Below are positions 9,077 through 17,296 of a stretch of DNA of 64,000 nt, one piece after another; the stretch's first letter is position 1; each line of letters starts with the position of its first letter. The stretch covers positions 62,001 through 126,000 of the forward strand of contig NZ_JAHUXH010000019.1 in assembly GCF_019219825.1 (NCBI RefSeq), read 5' to 3'. A program made the position numbers and the translations under genes. The notes below the pieces were generated by a model that was given only the letters and a program-made list of their open reading frames with translations, made no database searches and was not told the origin of the DNA. The stretch is from Streptomyces sp. TRM70350. Its GTDB lineage: Bacteria; Actinomycetota; Actinomycetes; Streptomycetales; Streptomycetaceae.

Positions 9077-11059
9077 GTGACCACGAATCAGCAGCCCCCG
9101 TTCCCGCCGCACGAACCGCCGCGCGGAACCGGCTCCGGCATGGGGTCGGGAAGCGGCTCAGGCATGGGTGGGGGTGATGCTTCAGGCATGGGGGCGGGCA
9201 TGGGTCGGGGTGACGCTCCTGGCAGGAGAGTAGGCATGGGCCCGGGTGACACTGCTGGCATGGAAGCAGGCATGAGCCGGGGCGACGCTGCAGGCATGGG
9301 GCCGGGTGGCGGACCCGGGCTCGGCGGCGGTCCTGAGCATGGTCCTGGCAACGGTCCCGGCGGCCGCCCCTACGGCTCTGTGGGCGGATACCGCGACGGT
9401 CGGGGGCAAGGGCTGGGCCCCGTCGCCGAGGGCGGACAGGGGCGCGGCTCGGGGCCGGGTGGCTGGCACGAGCACGGGGCTGGTACCGGAGGTGTTCCCG
9501 GACAGGGCTCCGGTCTCGGCGACGGACCGGGGCACGGCCCCGGCCCGGGCGGTGGGCAGGACCACGGTTCCGGCCCGGGTGACGGCCACAGGAACTCCGG
9601 GCCCGGCGGCGGCCGCGGACACGGTCCTGGCCATGGCAGCGGCCAAGGACACGGCCATGGTCCCGGTGACGGGCCAGGACACAGCGCCAGCGGCGGGCAC
9701 GGGCACGGCGGTGGGCACGGGGACCGCGGCGGATACGGGCACGGCCACTCGCACAGTCACGCCCACGGACCCGCGACGCCCGTCTCCATGCACCTGCGCA
9801 AGGTCATCGCGGCGGTGCTCATCCCCTTCGCCGCCGCCGTCGTGGTCGGTCTCGCCGTGCTGTGGCCCGGCGGCGCCCCGCCGCACGAGCGCACCGGCGT
9901 CGGCTTCGACCGGCAGACCCAGCAGGCCACGGTCACCAAGATCGAGGAGTTGCCCTGCGACTCGGTCAACGCCTCGGCGGACACACCGACCGGCGACACC
10001 TCCACCGCCGAGGGATCCTCCGCCCAGCAGCAGGCCAACGGCACCTGCAAGCGGGCCACGATCCGGATCGACACCGGCCAGGACACGGGCCGTACGTTCA
10101 CCGAGATCGTGCAGCCCGACCAGTCACGCCAGTTGCACCAGGGCGAGAAGGTCGTGGTCGCCTACGAACCCTCCGCGCCCAGGGACCTGCAGTACTCGGT
10201 CACCGACGTGAACCGCCGACTCCCGATGTCCCTGCTCGCGGGCCTCTTCGCACTGGCCGTCGTGGCCGTCGGACGGCTGCGCGGCGTCATGGCGCTGGTC
10301 GCGCTGGCCATCAGCTTCCTGGTGCTGAACTTCTTCATCCTGCCCGCGATTCTGCAGGGCTCGAACCCGCTGGTCGTGGCGGTGGTCGGGGCGAGCGCCA
10401 TCATGCTGATCGCCCTGTATCTGTGCCACGGGCTGTCGGCCCGAACATCCGTGGCAGTGCTCGGCACGCTGATCTCGCTGCTGCTGATCGGCATCCTCGG
10501 CTCCCTGTTCATCGGCTGGGCCGCGCTCACGGGCAACACCGACGACAACACCGGCCTCATCCACGGCCTGTACCCGTCGATCGACATGAGCGGTCTGCTG
10601 CTGGCCGGCGTCATCATCGGCTCGCTCGGTGTCCTCGACGACGTGACGGTCACGCAGACCTCGGCGGTCTGGGAGCTGCACGACGCCAACCCGGCGATGG
10701 GCTGGCGCGGGCTGTACCGGGCCGGCATCCGCATCGGCCGTGACCACATCGCCTCCGTCGTCAACACCCTCGTCCTCGCCTACGCGGGCGCCGCACTCCC
10801 ACTGCTGCTGCTCTTCTCCATCGCCCAGAGCAGCGTGGGCACGGTCGCCAACAGCGAGCTGGTCGCGGAGGAGATCGTGCGCACGCTGGTCGGCTCGATC
10901 GGCCTGGTGGCCTCGGTGCCGGTCACCACGGCCCTCGCGGCGCTGGTGGTGTCGGCCGACCGGCCGGGCAAGGGGCTCGCAGCCTCGGCCGCCGACGGTG
11001 GCGGCGCCGAAGCTCCGGTACCGGCCCGCAGCGGGAGGGGGCGACGGCGCAAGCGCTGA
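9077..11059 (+). CDS. YibE/F-family membrane protein with long Gly/His/Met-rich N-terminus
   Basis: A 660-residue protein. Residues about 10-235 are low complexity: first Gly-Met-Gly and Gly-Asp repeats, then Gly-His repeats ending in a dense His cluster (GHGHSHSHAHG). One TM helix (about 240-262) precedes an extracytoplasmic segment with a conserved Cys pair (CDSVNA...GTC). About seven more TM helices follow, carrying the YibE/F hallmark segments (LYLCHGLSARTSVAVLGT; GSLGVLDDVTVTQTSAVWEL). The transported substrate of YibE/F proteins is not established. The His-rich head suggests metal binding. Start is GTG 9077, with only a weak ribosome site. The tail is basic. Confidence 0.85.
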   Translation: MTTNQQPPFPPHEPPRGTGSGMGSGSGSGMGGGDASGMGAGMGRGDAPGRRVGMGPGDTAGMEAGMSRGDAAGMGPGGGPGLGGGPEHGPGNGPGGRPYGSVGGYRDGRGQGLGPVAEGGQGRGSGPGGWHEHGAGTGGVPGQGSGLGDGPGHGPGPGGGQDHGSGPGDGHRNSGPGGGRGHGPGHGSGQGHGHGPGDGPGHSASGGHGHGGGHGDRGGYGHGHSHSHAHGPATPVSMHLRKVIAAVLIPFAAAVVVGLAVLWPGGAPPHERTGVGFDRQTQQATVTKIEELPCDSVNASADTPTGDTSTAEGSSAQQQANGTCKRATIRIDTGQDTGRTFTEIVQPDQSRQLHQGEKVVVAYEPSAPRDLQYSVTDVNRRLPMSLLAGLFALAVVAVGRLRGVMALVALAISFLVLNFFILPAILQGSNPLVVAVVGASAIMLIALYLCHGLSARTSVAVLGTLISLLLIGILGSLFIGWAALTGNTDDNTGLIHGLYPSIDMSGLLLAGVIIGSLGVLDDVTVTQTSAVWELHDANPAMGWRGLYRAGIRIGRDHIASVVNTLVLAYAGAALPLLLLFSIAQSSVGTVANSELVAEEIVRTLVGSIGLVASVPVTTALAALVVSADRPGKGLAASAADGGGAEAPVPARSGRGRRRKR

Positions 11060-11142
11060 GCACCGGCAGCCTGCGCAGACGTAGCCACACCAACCCCACC
11101 GACCCCAGGCGAAGCGTTACGCCACCCATCTCGTCGCACGCC

Positions 11143-11550
11143 TCACCCCGCGCTCTGCTCCTCCGCCAGAATCCGGTCCAGCGCCTCGTCGAGATGTGCG
11201 TCGAAGTCGGCGAGAGACCCCTCCTGGCCCAGCGGCACGAGCTTGTCCGTGCGGTCGAGGAAGGCCACCAGCGGGGCCGTGGAGGAGCGGAACAACGCCT
11301 GGTCGCTGCCGACCTGGAGCCGGATCAGGACATCGCCCAGCGACTCCGGTTCGACCGGCGAGACGCGCACATCGCCCTCCCCGCACGGCCGCCCGACCCC
11401 GTCGATCAGCAGCTCCCGCCCGAAGGCCCAGGTCACCGGGGCGTCCCCCGGCAGATGGAAGGTCAGCCGCACGGCGTAGGGATCACACGTCTCGTAGCGC
11501 AGCTCCACAGGGATGCGGAAGGAGAGCTCCTCGGACACGAGAAAGCTCAT
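11143..11550 (-). CDS. ssgA: Sporulation regulator SsgA (SALP family)
   Basis: A 135-residue SsgA-like protein. The N-terminus MSFLVSEELSFRIPVELRYE and the segments PVTWAFGRELL and LVAFLDRTDKLVPLGQE are the conserved SALP core. SsgA controls the positioning of sporulation septa in aerial hyphae by helping to place SsgB and so FtsZ. ATG 11550 is chosen over upstream starts because it matches the known SsgA N-terminus and has GAGG 5 nt before it. The gene lies directly downstream of its activator gene ssgR on the same strand. Confidence 0.95.
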   Translation of the reverse strand: MSFLVSEELSFRIPVELRYETCDPYAVRLTFHLPGDAPVTWAFGRELLIDGVGRPCGEGDVRVSPVEPESLGDVLIRLQVGSDQALFRSSTAPLVAFLDRTDKLVPLGQEGSLADFDAHLDEALDRILAEEQSAG

Positions 11551-11679
11551 CATGACCTCTGCCTGTACGGACTCGCGCATCGCCTACCCCGTCACTTGCC
11601 TTCGATTGGCCGGGAATGAACCTCTGGTACCTGGTGGCATCTTGCTGAACGTACACACCAGATCACAAGGAGTGAGTTT

Positions 11680-12483
11680 TCAGATACTGATAGAGATCGC
11701 GAGTGACCCGAGCGCACGGCCCACCTCGCTCTGCAACTGCCGAGCTGCGGGGAGCAGTCGGTCCACTTGATGACTGGGAAGGGAGATGGCCATCGTCCCC
11801 GCGGTGTCACCCACAGTGATCGGGATGGCCGCGCACACCGTTCCCAGCGCGTACTCCTGGCGCTCGGTCACCGGTTCCATCCGGCTCGTTCGTTCGAGTC
11901 GCTGCAGCAGGGTGCGGCTGTCGCGGACGGTGTACGGGGTGATCGACTGCACGGGATAGCGGTCGAGGTGGTCCCGGCGGGTGCTCTCGTCCAGCTGGGA
12001 CAGCAGACACTGTCCGATGGCGTGCGCGTGGCCGGTCTCGCGGAAGTCGGCCCACTCCTCCACCGCCGGGTTGCCGGGGGTGTCGGAGACGCCCATGACC
12101 TCGATCTCGCCGTCGCGGTAGATCGCGTAGTACACGGGCACGCCGATGGAATCCCGCCAGCGTGCGAGGGCCTCGTTGACCGTGCTGCGACGTTTCTGCC
12201 GGGCTCCGCTGCTGCTCAGCCGCTCGGCCGCCTCGCCGAGGAAGAACAGCCCTTTCTCCCGGCGCAGATAGTTCTCGTGCACCAGGGTGCGCAGCAGGTG
12301 GTACGTCGTGGGAAGCGCGAGGCCGGTCTCACGAGCCAGTTGCTTGGCGGGGGCGCCGTGCTCGTGCTCGGCGACGGCCTCCAGCAGACGCATGGCGCGC
12401 TGCACGGACCCGATGAGGGTGGCGTTGTGCTGGGGCGTGGGGGGTGCGTAGGGGTCTGCGGGTGCGGTGTCTGCCGTGGCCAA
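11680..12483 (-). CDS. ssgR: IclR-family regulator SsgR, activator of ssgA
   Basis: A 267-residue IclR protein: N-terminal winged HTH (about 22-85, SVQRAMRLLEAVAEHEHGAP...LPTTYHLLRTLV) and C-terminal effector-binding domain (about 95-262). In Streptomyces the IclR gene beside ssgA is ssgR, which is required for ssgA transcription. The 129-bp gap between the two genes should hold the SsgR target and ssgA promoter. Start ATG 12483 may be preceded by no more coding; related proteins differ in N-terminal length. Confidence 0.92.
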   Translation of the reverse strand: MATADTAPADPYAPPTPQHNATLIGSVQRAMRLLEAVAEHEHGAPAKQLARETGLALPTTYHLLRTLVHENYLRREKGLFFLGEAAERLSSSGARQKRRSTVNEALARWRDSIGVPVYYAIYRDGEIEVMGVSDTPGNPAVEEWADFRETGHAHAIGQCLLSQLDESTRRDHLDRYPVQSITPYTVRDSRTLLQRLERTSRMEPVTERQEYALGTVCAAIPITVGDTAGTMAISLPSHQVDRLLPAARQLQSEVGRALGSLAISISI

Positions 12484-12690
12484 GGGTCACTCCCGAAGCG
12501 CGAAGGGGGCAGCCCGTGCAGGGTGAACACGGGAGTGGGTGTACGGGTGTGTACGCCGCTCGCGGGGTTGTCCCCGCGTCGGGTTCCGGACTCTATTGGC
12601 CTGCCACCGCTCGCAGACCGTCCGCCCCGAAACTTCCCTCCCCCGAGGGAACCGGTCATTCCCGTTACCGGTTCCCGTCACCCACACCTG

Positions 12691-12903
12691 TCACCAGTCG
12701 CCACGCGACGAGGAGTTCGTCGTGAACTTCCGTACGACGTAGATGAGTCCGCCGACCAAGGCCACGAAGACCAGCAGCTTGAACAGCAGGCCGATCACAA
12801 AGCCCACGACGCTGGCTATCACGCCGCCGAACACGACCAGGGCGATGACCGGCACCGCGATCCACTTCACCCACCACGGCAGACCCGCGAAGATCTCTCG
12901 CAT
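12691..12903 (-). CDS. Small membrane protein, DUF5326 type
   Basis: A 70-residue protein. After the amphipathic start MREIFAGLPWWVKWIA it is almost entirely hydrophobic (two TM helices, residues about 12-35 and 38-58), ending in RKFTTNSSSRGDW. It matches the small Streptomyces membrane proteins classed as DUF5326; function unknown. It has its own upstream region (12904-13103). Confidence 0.75.
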   Translation of the reverse strand: MREIFAGLPWWVKWIAVPVIALVVFGGVIASVVGFVIGLLFKLLVFVALVGGLIYVVRKFTTNSSSRGDW

Positions 12904-13103
12904 CGCCCTTGTCCTTCTCTCTCTGCGCCCGTCGGCCGCACGGCTCCCTGTGAGCCCTCCGGTCGCGTCGGGTCCTGGTGATGTCCTGCCTCGATGCTAG
13001 GGCCGGCGAGGTGTCCGACGGGGGCGTCGCAGCCCTTGTCCTCCCCTGACCGATCCCCTAGGGAATCCGGGGACACGCACGTCGGAAACCCCGAGTCGGC
13101 GGG

Positions 13104-13421
13104 TCAGTTCTCGGGCGGCGAGAACACCACGAGCACCCGCAGGTCCTCGCTGATGTGGTGGAACTTGTGGGGCACCCCGGCCGGGACGTACACCACGCTG
13201 CCGCGGGCCACCTCGGTGGTCTCCATCCCGACAGTGATCGCGGCGCGGCCGCTGACGACGAAGTACACCTCGTCCTGGTTGTGCGGTTTCTGCGGGTCGT
13301 GCTCGCCCGCGTTGAGCGCGTACAGACCAACCGACATGTTCCGCTCCCGCAGAAACTGAAGGTAGGCCCCCTCGTTGGCGGCGCGCTCCGCCTCCAGTTC
13401 GTCCAGCCGGAATGCCTTCAT
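13104..13421 (-). CDS. Small cupin-domain protein
   Basis: A 105-residue single-domain cupin. It has the metal-binding motif-1 pattern HDPQKPHNQDEVYFVVSGRA and motif 2 with GVPHKFHHI, so a bound divalent metal is likely. Such small cupins include isomerases, dioxygenases and sugar-binding sensors; the substrate is unknown. Start is ATG 13421; an in-frame ATG at 13481 would overlap the divergent gene start. It is transcribed away from the holin-like gene, from a gap of only about 58 bp. Confidence 0.82.
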   Translation of the reverse strand: MKAFRLDELEAERAANEGAYLQFLRERNMSVGLYALNAGEHDPQKPHNQDEVYFVVSGRAAITVGMETTEVARGSVVYVPAGVPHKFHHISEDLRVLVVFSPPEN

Positions 13422-13479
13422 CGCCTCGTCGCCCTCGCGCCCGTATTCGTATCCGATCTCGTCTGCCACGATCAGACAC

Positions 13480-13857
13480 ATGATGAATTTCGTAGTCAAG
13501 ACGATCGCCAACGCGGGCGCCCTCGCGGTCGCCGTGTGGCTGCTCGACAAGATCACTCTGACCGGGGACAGCACCGGGAAGAAGGTCGGCACGCTGCTCG
13601 TGGTCGCACTGATCTTCGGCCTGGTGAACTTCCTGGTCAAGCCGATCGTGCAGCTGCTGAGCCTGCCGCTGCTGATCCTCACGCTGGGCCTGTTCACCCT
13701 GGTCGTCAACGCGCTGATGCTGCTGCTGACCTCGTGGCTCGCCGACCAGCTCGACCTCAGCTTCCATGTCGAGGGCTTCTGGACGGCCGTCCTGGGCGGC
13801 CTGATCATCTCGATCGTCTCCTGGGCGCTCAACGTCGTCCTCCCGGACCGGGACTGA
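13480..13857 (+). CDS. Phage-holin-family (DUF360-like) four-TM membrane protein
   Basis: A 125-residue membrane protein with four hydrophobic segments, conserved WLLDKITLTG near the first loop, FGLVNFLVKPIVQLLSLPL in the middle and LNVVLPDRD at the end, as in the phage_holin_4_2 family (PF04020). These chromosomal proteins have no proven lytic role. The start is one of two adjacent ATGs (13480 or 13483). It is the first gene of a tight operon: the next start follows 5 bp after its stop. Confidence 0.85.
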   Translation: MMNFVVKTIANAGALAVAVWLLDKITLTGDSTGKKVGTLLVVALIFGLVNFLVKPIVQLLSLPLLILTLGLFTLVVNALMLLLTSWLADQLDLSFHVEGFWTAVLGGLIISIVSWALNVVLPDRD

Positions 13858-13862
13858 GCGCC

Positions 13863-14354
13863 GTGACGTACCGCGTCTGCTTCGTCTGCACCGGCAACAT
13901 CTGCCGCTCCCCGATGGCCGAATCCGTCTTCCGCGCGCGGGTGGCGGAGGCGGGGCTGGACGGCCTCGTCGGGGTCGACAGCGCCGGCACGGGCGGCTGG
14001 CACGAGGGCGACCCGGCCGACCCGCGCACCGTGGCCGTACTCCAGCAGCACGAGTACGACACTGAGCACATCGCACGGCAGTTCCAGCCGTCGTGGTTCT
14101 CCCGGCTCGATCTCGTCATCGCACTCGACTCCGGGCACCTGAAGGCACTGCGCCGCCTCGCCCCCACCGAGCAGGAGGCGGCGAAGGTGCGCCTGCTGCG
14201 TTCCTACGATCCCGCCGCGGGCGACGACCTCGACGTCCCGGACCCTTACTACGGGGGCCGGGAAGGCTTCGAGGAGTGCCTTGAGATGGTGGAGGCGGCG
14301 AGCGCGGGACTGCTCGCCGCGGTACGCGAGCACGTGGAAGGACGGGCGGCATGA
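13863..14354 (+). CDS. Low-molecular-weight protein tyrosine phosphatase
   Basis: A 163-residue LMW-PTP. The phosphate-binding loop is CTGNICRS at residues 9-16 (catalytic Cys9, Arg15), and the general-acid loop is DVPDPYYGG near residue 127-135. All catalytic residues are present. It dephosphorylates phosphotyrosine or low-molecular phosphate esters in the cytoplasm; partners unknown. Start is GTG 13863, 5 bp after the holin-like gene; the stop overlaps the next start (ATGA), so the three genes are probably co-translated. Confidence 0.92.
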   Translation: MTYRVCFVCTGNICRSPMAESVFRARVAEAGLDGLVGVDSAGTGGWHEGDPADPRTVAVLQQHEYDTEHIARQFQPSWFSRLDLVIALDSGHLKALRRLAPTEQEAAKVRLLRSYDPAAGDDLDVPDPYYGGREGFEECLEMVEAASAGLLAAVREHVEGRAA

Positions 14355-15508
14355 GCGATTCCGCAGGTGGTGCGTGCGCGGAGGGGGGCGTCGGCGAGGG
14401 CACGCGCGCGGTGCGGGCGGGGCTGCCCGAGCCGGTGAAGTACGAGCCGACCCTGCCCGGTCCGGTGTTCGCCGCCCACTACCATCTGCCGGGCGACCCC
14501 ACGGGACCGTACACCTACGGCCGTGACGAGAACCCGACCTGGACGCATCTGGAGCGGGCCATCGGCGAGCTGGAGGCACCCGGGCGGGACGGCGTCGAGA
14601 CGCTGGTGTTCGCCTCCGGGATGGCCGCCATCTCGTCGGTGCTCTTCTCGCAGCTGCGCACGGGAGACGCGGTCGTGCTGCCCAGCGACGGCTACCAGGC
14701 GCTGCCGCTGGCGCGCGCGCAGCTGGAGGCGTACGGCATCGAGGTGCGCACCGCTCCGACCGGCGGCGACGCCCAGCTCGACGTCCTCGACGGCGCGAAG
14801 CTGCTGTGGATCGAGAGCCCGTCGAACCCCGGGCTGGACGTGTGCGACATCCGGCGGCTCGCCGAGGCGGCACACGCGCGCGGGGCCCTGGTCGCCGTCG
14901 ACAACACGCTCGCCACACCGCTCGGGCAGCGCCCGCTGCAGCTCGGCGCCGACTTCTCGGTCGCCAGCGGCACCAAGCAGCTCACCGGGCACGGGGACAT
15001 CCTCCTGGGCTACGTCGTCGGCCGCGACGCCGAGGCCATGGCCGCCGTACGCCGCTGGCGCAAGATCGTCGGGGCGATCCCGGGCCCGATGGAGGCATGG
15101 CTCGCCCATCGGTCGATCGCCACACTCCAGCTGCGCGTCGAGCGGCAGAACGCCGGCGCCCTGGCGGTGGCCGAGGCGCTGCGCGACTGGCACGAGGATC
15201 TCGGGGTGCGCTACCCGGGTCTGACGAGCGACCCGTCGTACAAGATCGCCTCGCAGCAGATGCACGGCCATGGGTGCGTGGTGTCGTTCACGCTGCCCAC
15301 GCGCGCGCGTGCGGACCGTTTCCTCGACGCGCTGCGGCTCGTGGACGACGCCACGAGCTTCGGCGGGGTGCGCTCCACCGCCGAGCGGCGCGGGCGCTGG
15401 GGAGGGGACGCGGTGCCGGAGGGCTTCGTCCGGCTGTCGGTCGGTGCCGAGGATCCCAAGGACCTGGTGGCGGATGTGCTGCGCGCGCTGGACGAGTCGG
15501 CGCGGTGA
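14351..15508 (+). CDS. Cystathionine gamma-lyase/synthase-family PLP enzyme
   Basis: A 385-residue Cys/Met-metabolism PLP enzyme (fold type I). The PLP lysine is in SGTKQLTGHGD near residue 207. SGMAAISS near residue 92 binds the cofactor phosphate, and VAVDNTLATPLGQ carries the Asp that contacts the PLP nitrogen. It probably cleaves or builds a gamma-substituted amino acid such as cystathionine; annotation as cystathionine gamma-lyase is by family only. It overlaps the phosphatase gene by 4 bp and is followed by a strong terminator. Confidence 0.88.
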   Translation: MSDSAGGACAEGGVGEGTRAVRAGLPEPVKYEPTLPGPVFAAHYHLPGDPTGPYTYGRDENPTWTHLERAIGELEAPGRDGVETLVFASGMAAISSVLFSQLRTGDAVVLPSDGYQALPLARAQLEAYGIEVRTAPTGGDAQLDVLDGAKLLWIESPSNPGLDVCDIRRLAEAAHARGALVAVDNTLATPLGQRPLQLGADFSVASGTKQLTGHGDILLGYVVGRDAEAMAAVRRWRKIVGAIPGPMEAWLAHRSIATLQLRVERQNAGALAVAEALRDWHEDLGVRYPGLTSDPSYKIASQQMHGHGCVVSFTLPTRARADRFLDALRLVDDATSFGGVRSTAERRGRWGGDAVPEGFVRLSVGAEDPKDLVADVLRALDESAR

Positions 15509-15550
15509 CCGCTGCCCCGGACGCCCGGTGGGGGTCCGGCTACGTAAGAC

Positions 15551-15589
15551 GGACGGTCCGAGCCTCCCCCCTCGTGGCTCGGACCGTCC
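15551..15589 (+). terminator. Terminator of the holin-like/phosphatase/PLP-enzyme operon
   Basis: Perfect 14-bp arms (15551-15564, GGACGGTCCGAGCC, and 15576-15589) around an 11-nt loop, 43 bp past the operon's last stop. Confidence 0.85.
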
Positions 15590-15632
15590 TCGGTTCTGCG
15601 CGCGAAGAACCGCGCGAACAAGGCTAGTTGAC

Positions 15633-15667
15633 TCTCTGTCAGTGTCCAATCACTGTAGCGACAGAGA
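15633..15667 (+). promoter_or_regulatory. Inverted repeat upstream of the LysR gene, possible operator
   Basis: TCTCTGTC (15633-15640) and GACAGAGA (15660-15667) are perfectly complementary, with an inner CAGTG/CACTG pair. The region is unusually AT-rich and includes TTATTTATAG just downstream, so the promoter of the LysR gene is probably here. Autoregulation is inferred. Confidence 0.45.
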
Positions 15668-15739
15668 CCTATCGACTTATTTATAGTTGGGCCCTGCCTC
15701 AGGGGTGGGAGCAGTGCACGGGAAGGGGTGGGGCGCGCC

Positions 15740-16645
15740 ATGGATCTGGCCTTGCTGCGCACGTTCGTCACCGTGCACCGGGCCGGCTCCTTCACCCGCG
15801 CCGCCGCCCTGCTGGGCCTCTCCCAGCCCGCCGTCACCTCGCAGATCCGCACGCTCGAACGGCAGCTGGGCCGTCCCCTGTTCCTGCGGCAGGCGCGCGG
15901 GGTGACGCCGACGACCATCGGCGACGAACTCGCGCACAAGGCCGCCCCGCATCTGGACGCGCTGGTGGAGATCGCCGAGAGCGGGCTCGACGACGAGTCC
16001 TCCTTGCGTACATTGCATCTGGCCGGGCCTCCGGAGTTCACGGCCGAGCGGGCGCTGCCCGCGCTCGTGGAACTGACCGGGGAGGACGGCCAGGGGTTCG
16101 CCCTGCGCGCCTCCTTCGGCAACGCGGAGGAGACGCTGGAGGGGCTGGCCGCCGGACATCATGATCTGGCCATCAGCACGGCCCGCCCACGCGGCGCCCT
16201 GCTCACCGCGACTCCACTCTGCGACGAGGAGCACGTCCTGATCGCCGCCCCGCGCTGGAGGGAGGAGATCGACGCCGGGACACTGCGCCACAAGGGCGCG
16301 CCCGCCCTGGAGAACCTTCCCGTCGTCGAGGTGCACGAGTCGCTGCCGTTCGTCGCCCGCTACTGGGCCTCCGTCTTCGACTCCCGTCCGGCCGCGTCCG
16401 GCACCGTCATCGTCCCCGACCTACGCGCCGTCCTGGCCTGCACGGCCGCGGGCGCGGGGCTCGCGGTGCTGCCCCGCTATCTGTGCGCGCCCGCCCTGGA
16501 GCGCGGTGACGTGGTCGCCCTGCACGAACCAGCAGTGCCGCCGCTGCGGACGTACTTCCTGGTGGTGCGGACCGGAACGCTCGCCATGCCGCATATCGCG
16601 CGGGCGCACGAGTGGCTGCAACGGGCGGCCGCTGACTGGTGCTGA
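15740..16645 (+). CDS. LysR-family transcriptional regulator
   Basis: A 301-residue LysR protein. The N-terminal winged HTH (residues 1-60) includes FVTVHRAGSFTRAAALLGLS and QPAVTSQIRTLERQLGRPLF. The C-terminal effector domain (about 88-295) has the usual two-lobed pattern with AVLACTAAGAGLAVLPRYL. It is alone on its strand and not divergent to a neighbour, so its target is not obvious; an inverted repeat upstream may be its own operator. Start is ATG 15740, after a purine-rich GGGGTGGGG run. Confidence 0.9.
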   Translation: MDLALLRTFVTVHRAGSFTRAAALLGLSQPAVTSQIRTLERQLGRPLFLRQARGVTPTTIGDELAHKAAPHLDALVEIAESGLDDESSLRTLHLAGPPEFTAERALPALVELTGEDGQGFALRASFGNAEETLEGLAAGHHDLAISTARPRGALLTATPLCDEEHVLIAAPRWREEIDAGTLRHKGAPALENLPVVEVHESLPFVARYWASVFDSRPAASGTVIVPDLRAVLACTAAGAGLAVLPRYLCAPALERGDVVALHEPAVPPLRTYFLVVRTGTLAMPHIARAHEWLQRAAADWC

Positions 16646-16766
16646 AGCGGCATTGGTGGCTCCAGCGATCGGCCGTGGGCGGGTGTTTGATCCGGACGCC
16701 CGGCAGGTGTTGATCCAGGCGCCCGGGGGCTTCACTCCCCGGGCCCGACGGGTCACGATTCGCAAT

Positions 16767-16780
16767 GTTTCACGTGGAAC
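16767..16780. other. parS-like site with one mismatch
   Basis: GTTTCACGTGGAAC differs from parS at one base and is the same variant as the complement of 8930-8943. It lies 22 bp before the Nudix start codon. Confidence 0.5.
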
Positions 16781-16801
16781 ATGTCGGGCCACATTTCTCC
16801 C

Positions 16802-17284
16802 ATGACCGTCCGACCCGTGGTCAAGCGCACCGCCCGTGCCGTTCTCCTGGACGGTGACGACCTGATCCTGATCAAGCGCACCAAGCCCGGTGTCGATCCC
16901 TACTGGGTCACTCCCGGTGGCGGGGTCGACCCCGGTGACCCCACCGTCGTCCACGCCCTGCACCGCGAGGTGTACGAGGAGCTGGGCGCCAAGATCACCG
17001 ATGTCGTGCCGTGCTTTGTGGACACCGTCGAGCACATCGGCGAGGACGGCGGCGCGACCGGCGTGAAGGTGCAGCACTTCTTCGTCTGCCGGCTCGAATC
17101 CATGGATCCGTCCCTGCGGCACGGTCCCGAGGTCGACGAGCCCACAGGCGAGTACGAGATCGTACGCGTGCCGTTCACCCGCGTCGGGATCGCCTCCGTG
17201 CATCTCGTACCGCTGTCGCTGCGGCACTACCTCGACGGGAACATCGAGGGCGTACGGGCCATGCACGCGCCCGATCTTGGGTGA
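16802..17284 (+). CDS. Nudix hydrolase with an atypical Nudix box
   Basis: A 160-residue Nudix-fold protein. The box reads GGGVDPGDPTVVHALHREVY then EELG: the REVYEELG half that binds Mg2+ is intact. The first Glu is replaced by Asp and the spacer to REV is one residue longer than the GX5EX7REUXEEXGU consensus. Family members hydrolyse nucleoside diphosphate derivatives; the substrate is not predictable. Start is ATG 16802; the parS-like site lies in its leader. It converges with the flavohemoglobin gene. Confidence 0.85.
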   Translation: MTVRPVVKRTARAVLLDGDDLILIKRTKPGVDPYWVTPGGGVDPGDPTVVHALHREVYEELGAKITDVVPCFVDTVEHIGEDGGATGVKVQHFFVCRLESMDPSLRHGPEVDEPTGEYEIVRVPFTRVGIASVHLVPLSLRHYLDGNIEGVRAMHAPDLG

Positions 17285-17296
17285 GCTGGTCGGCGT

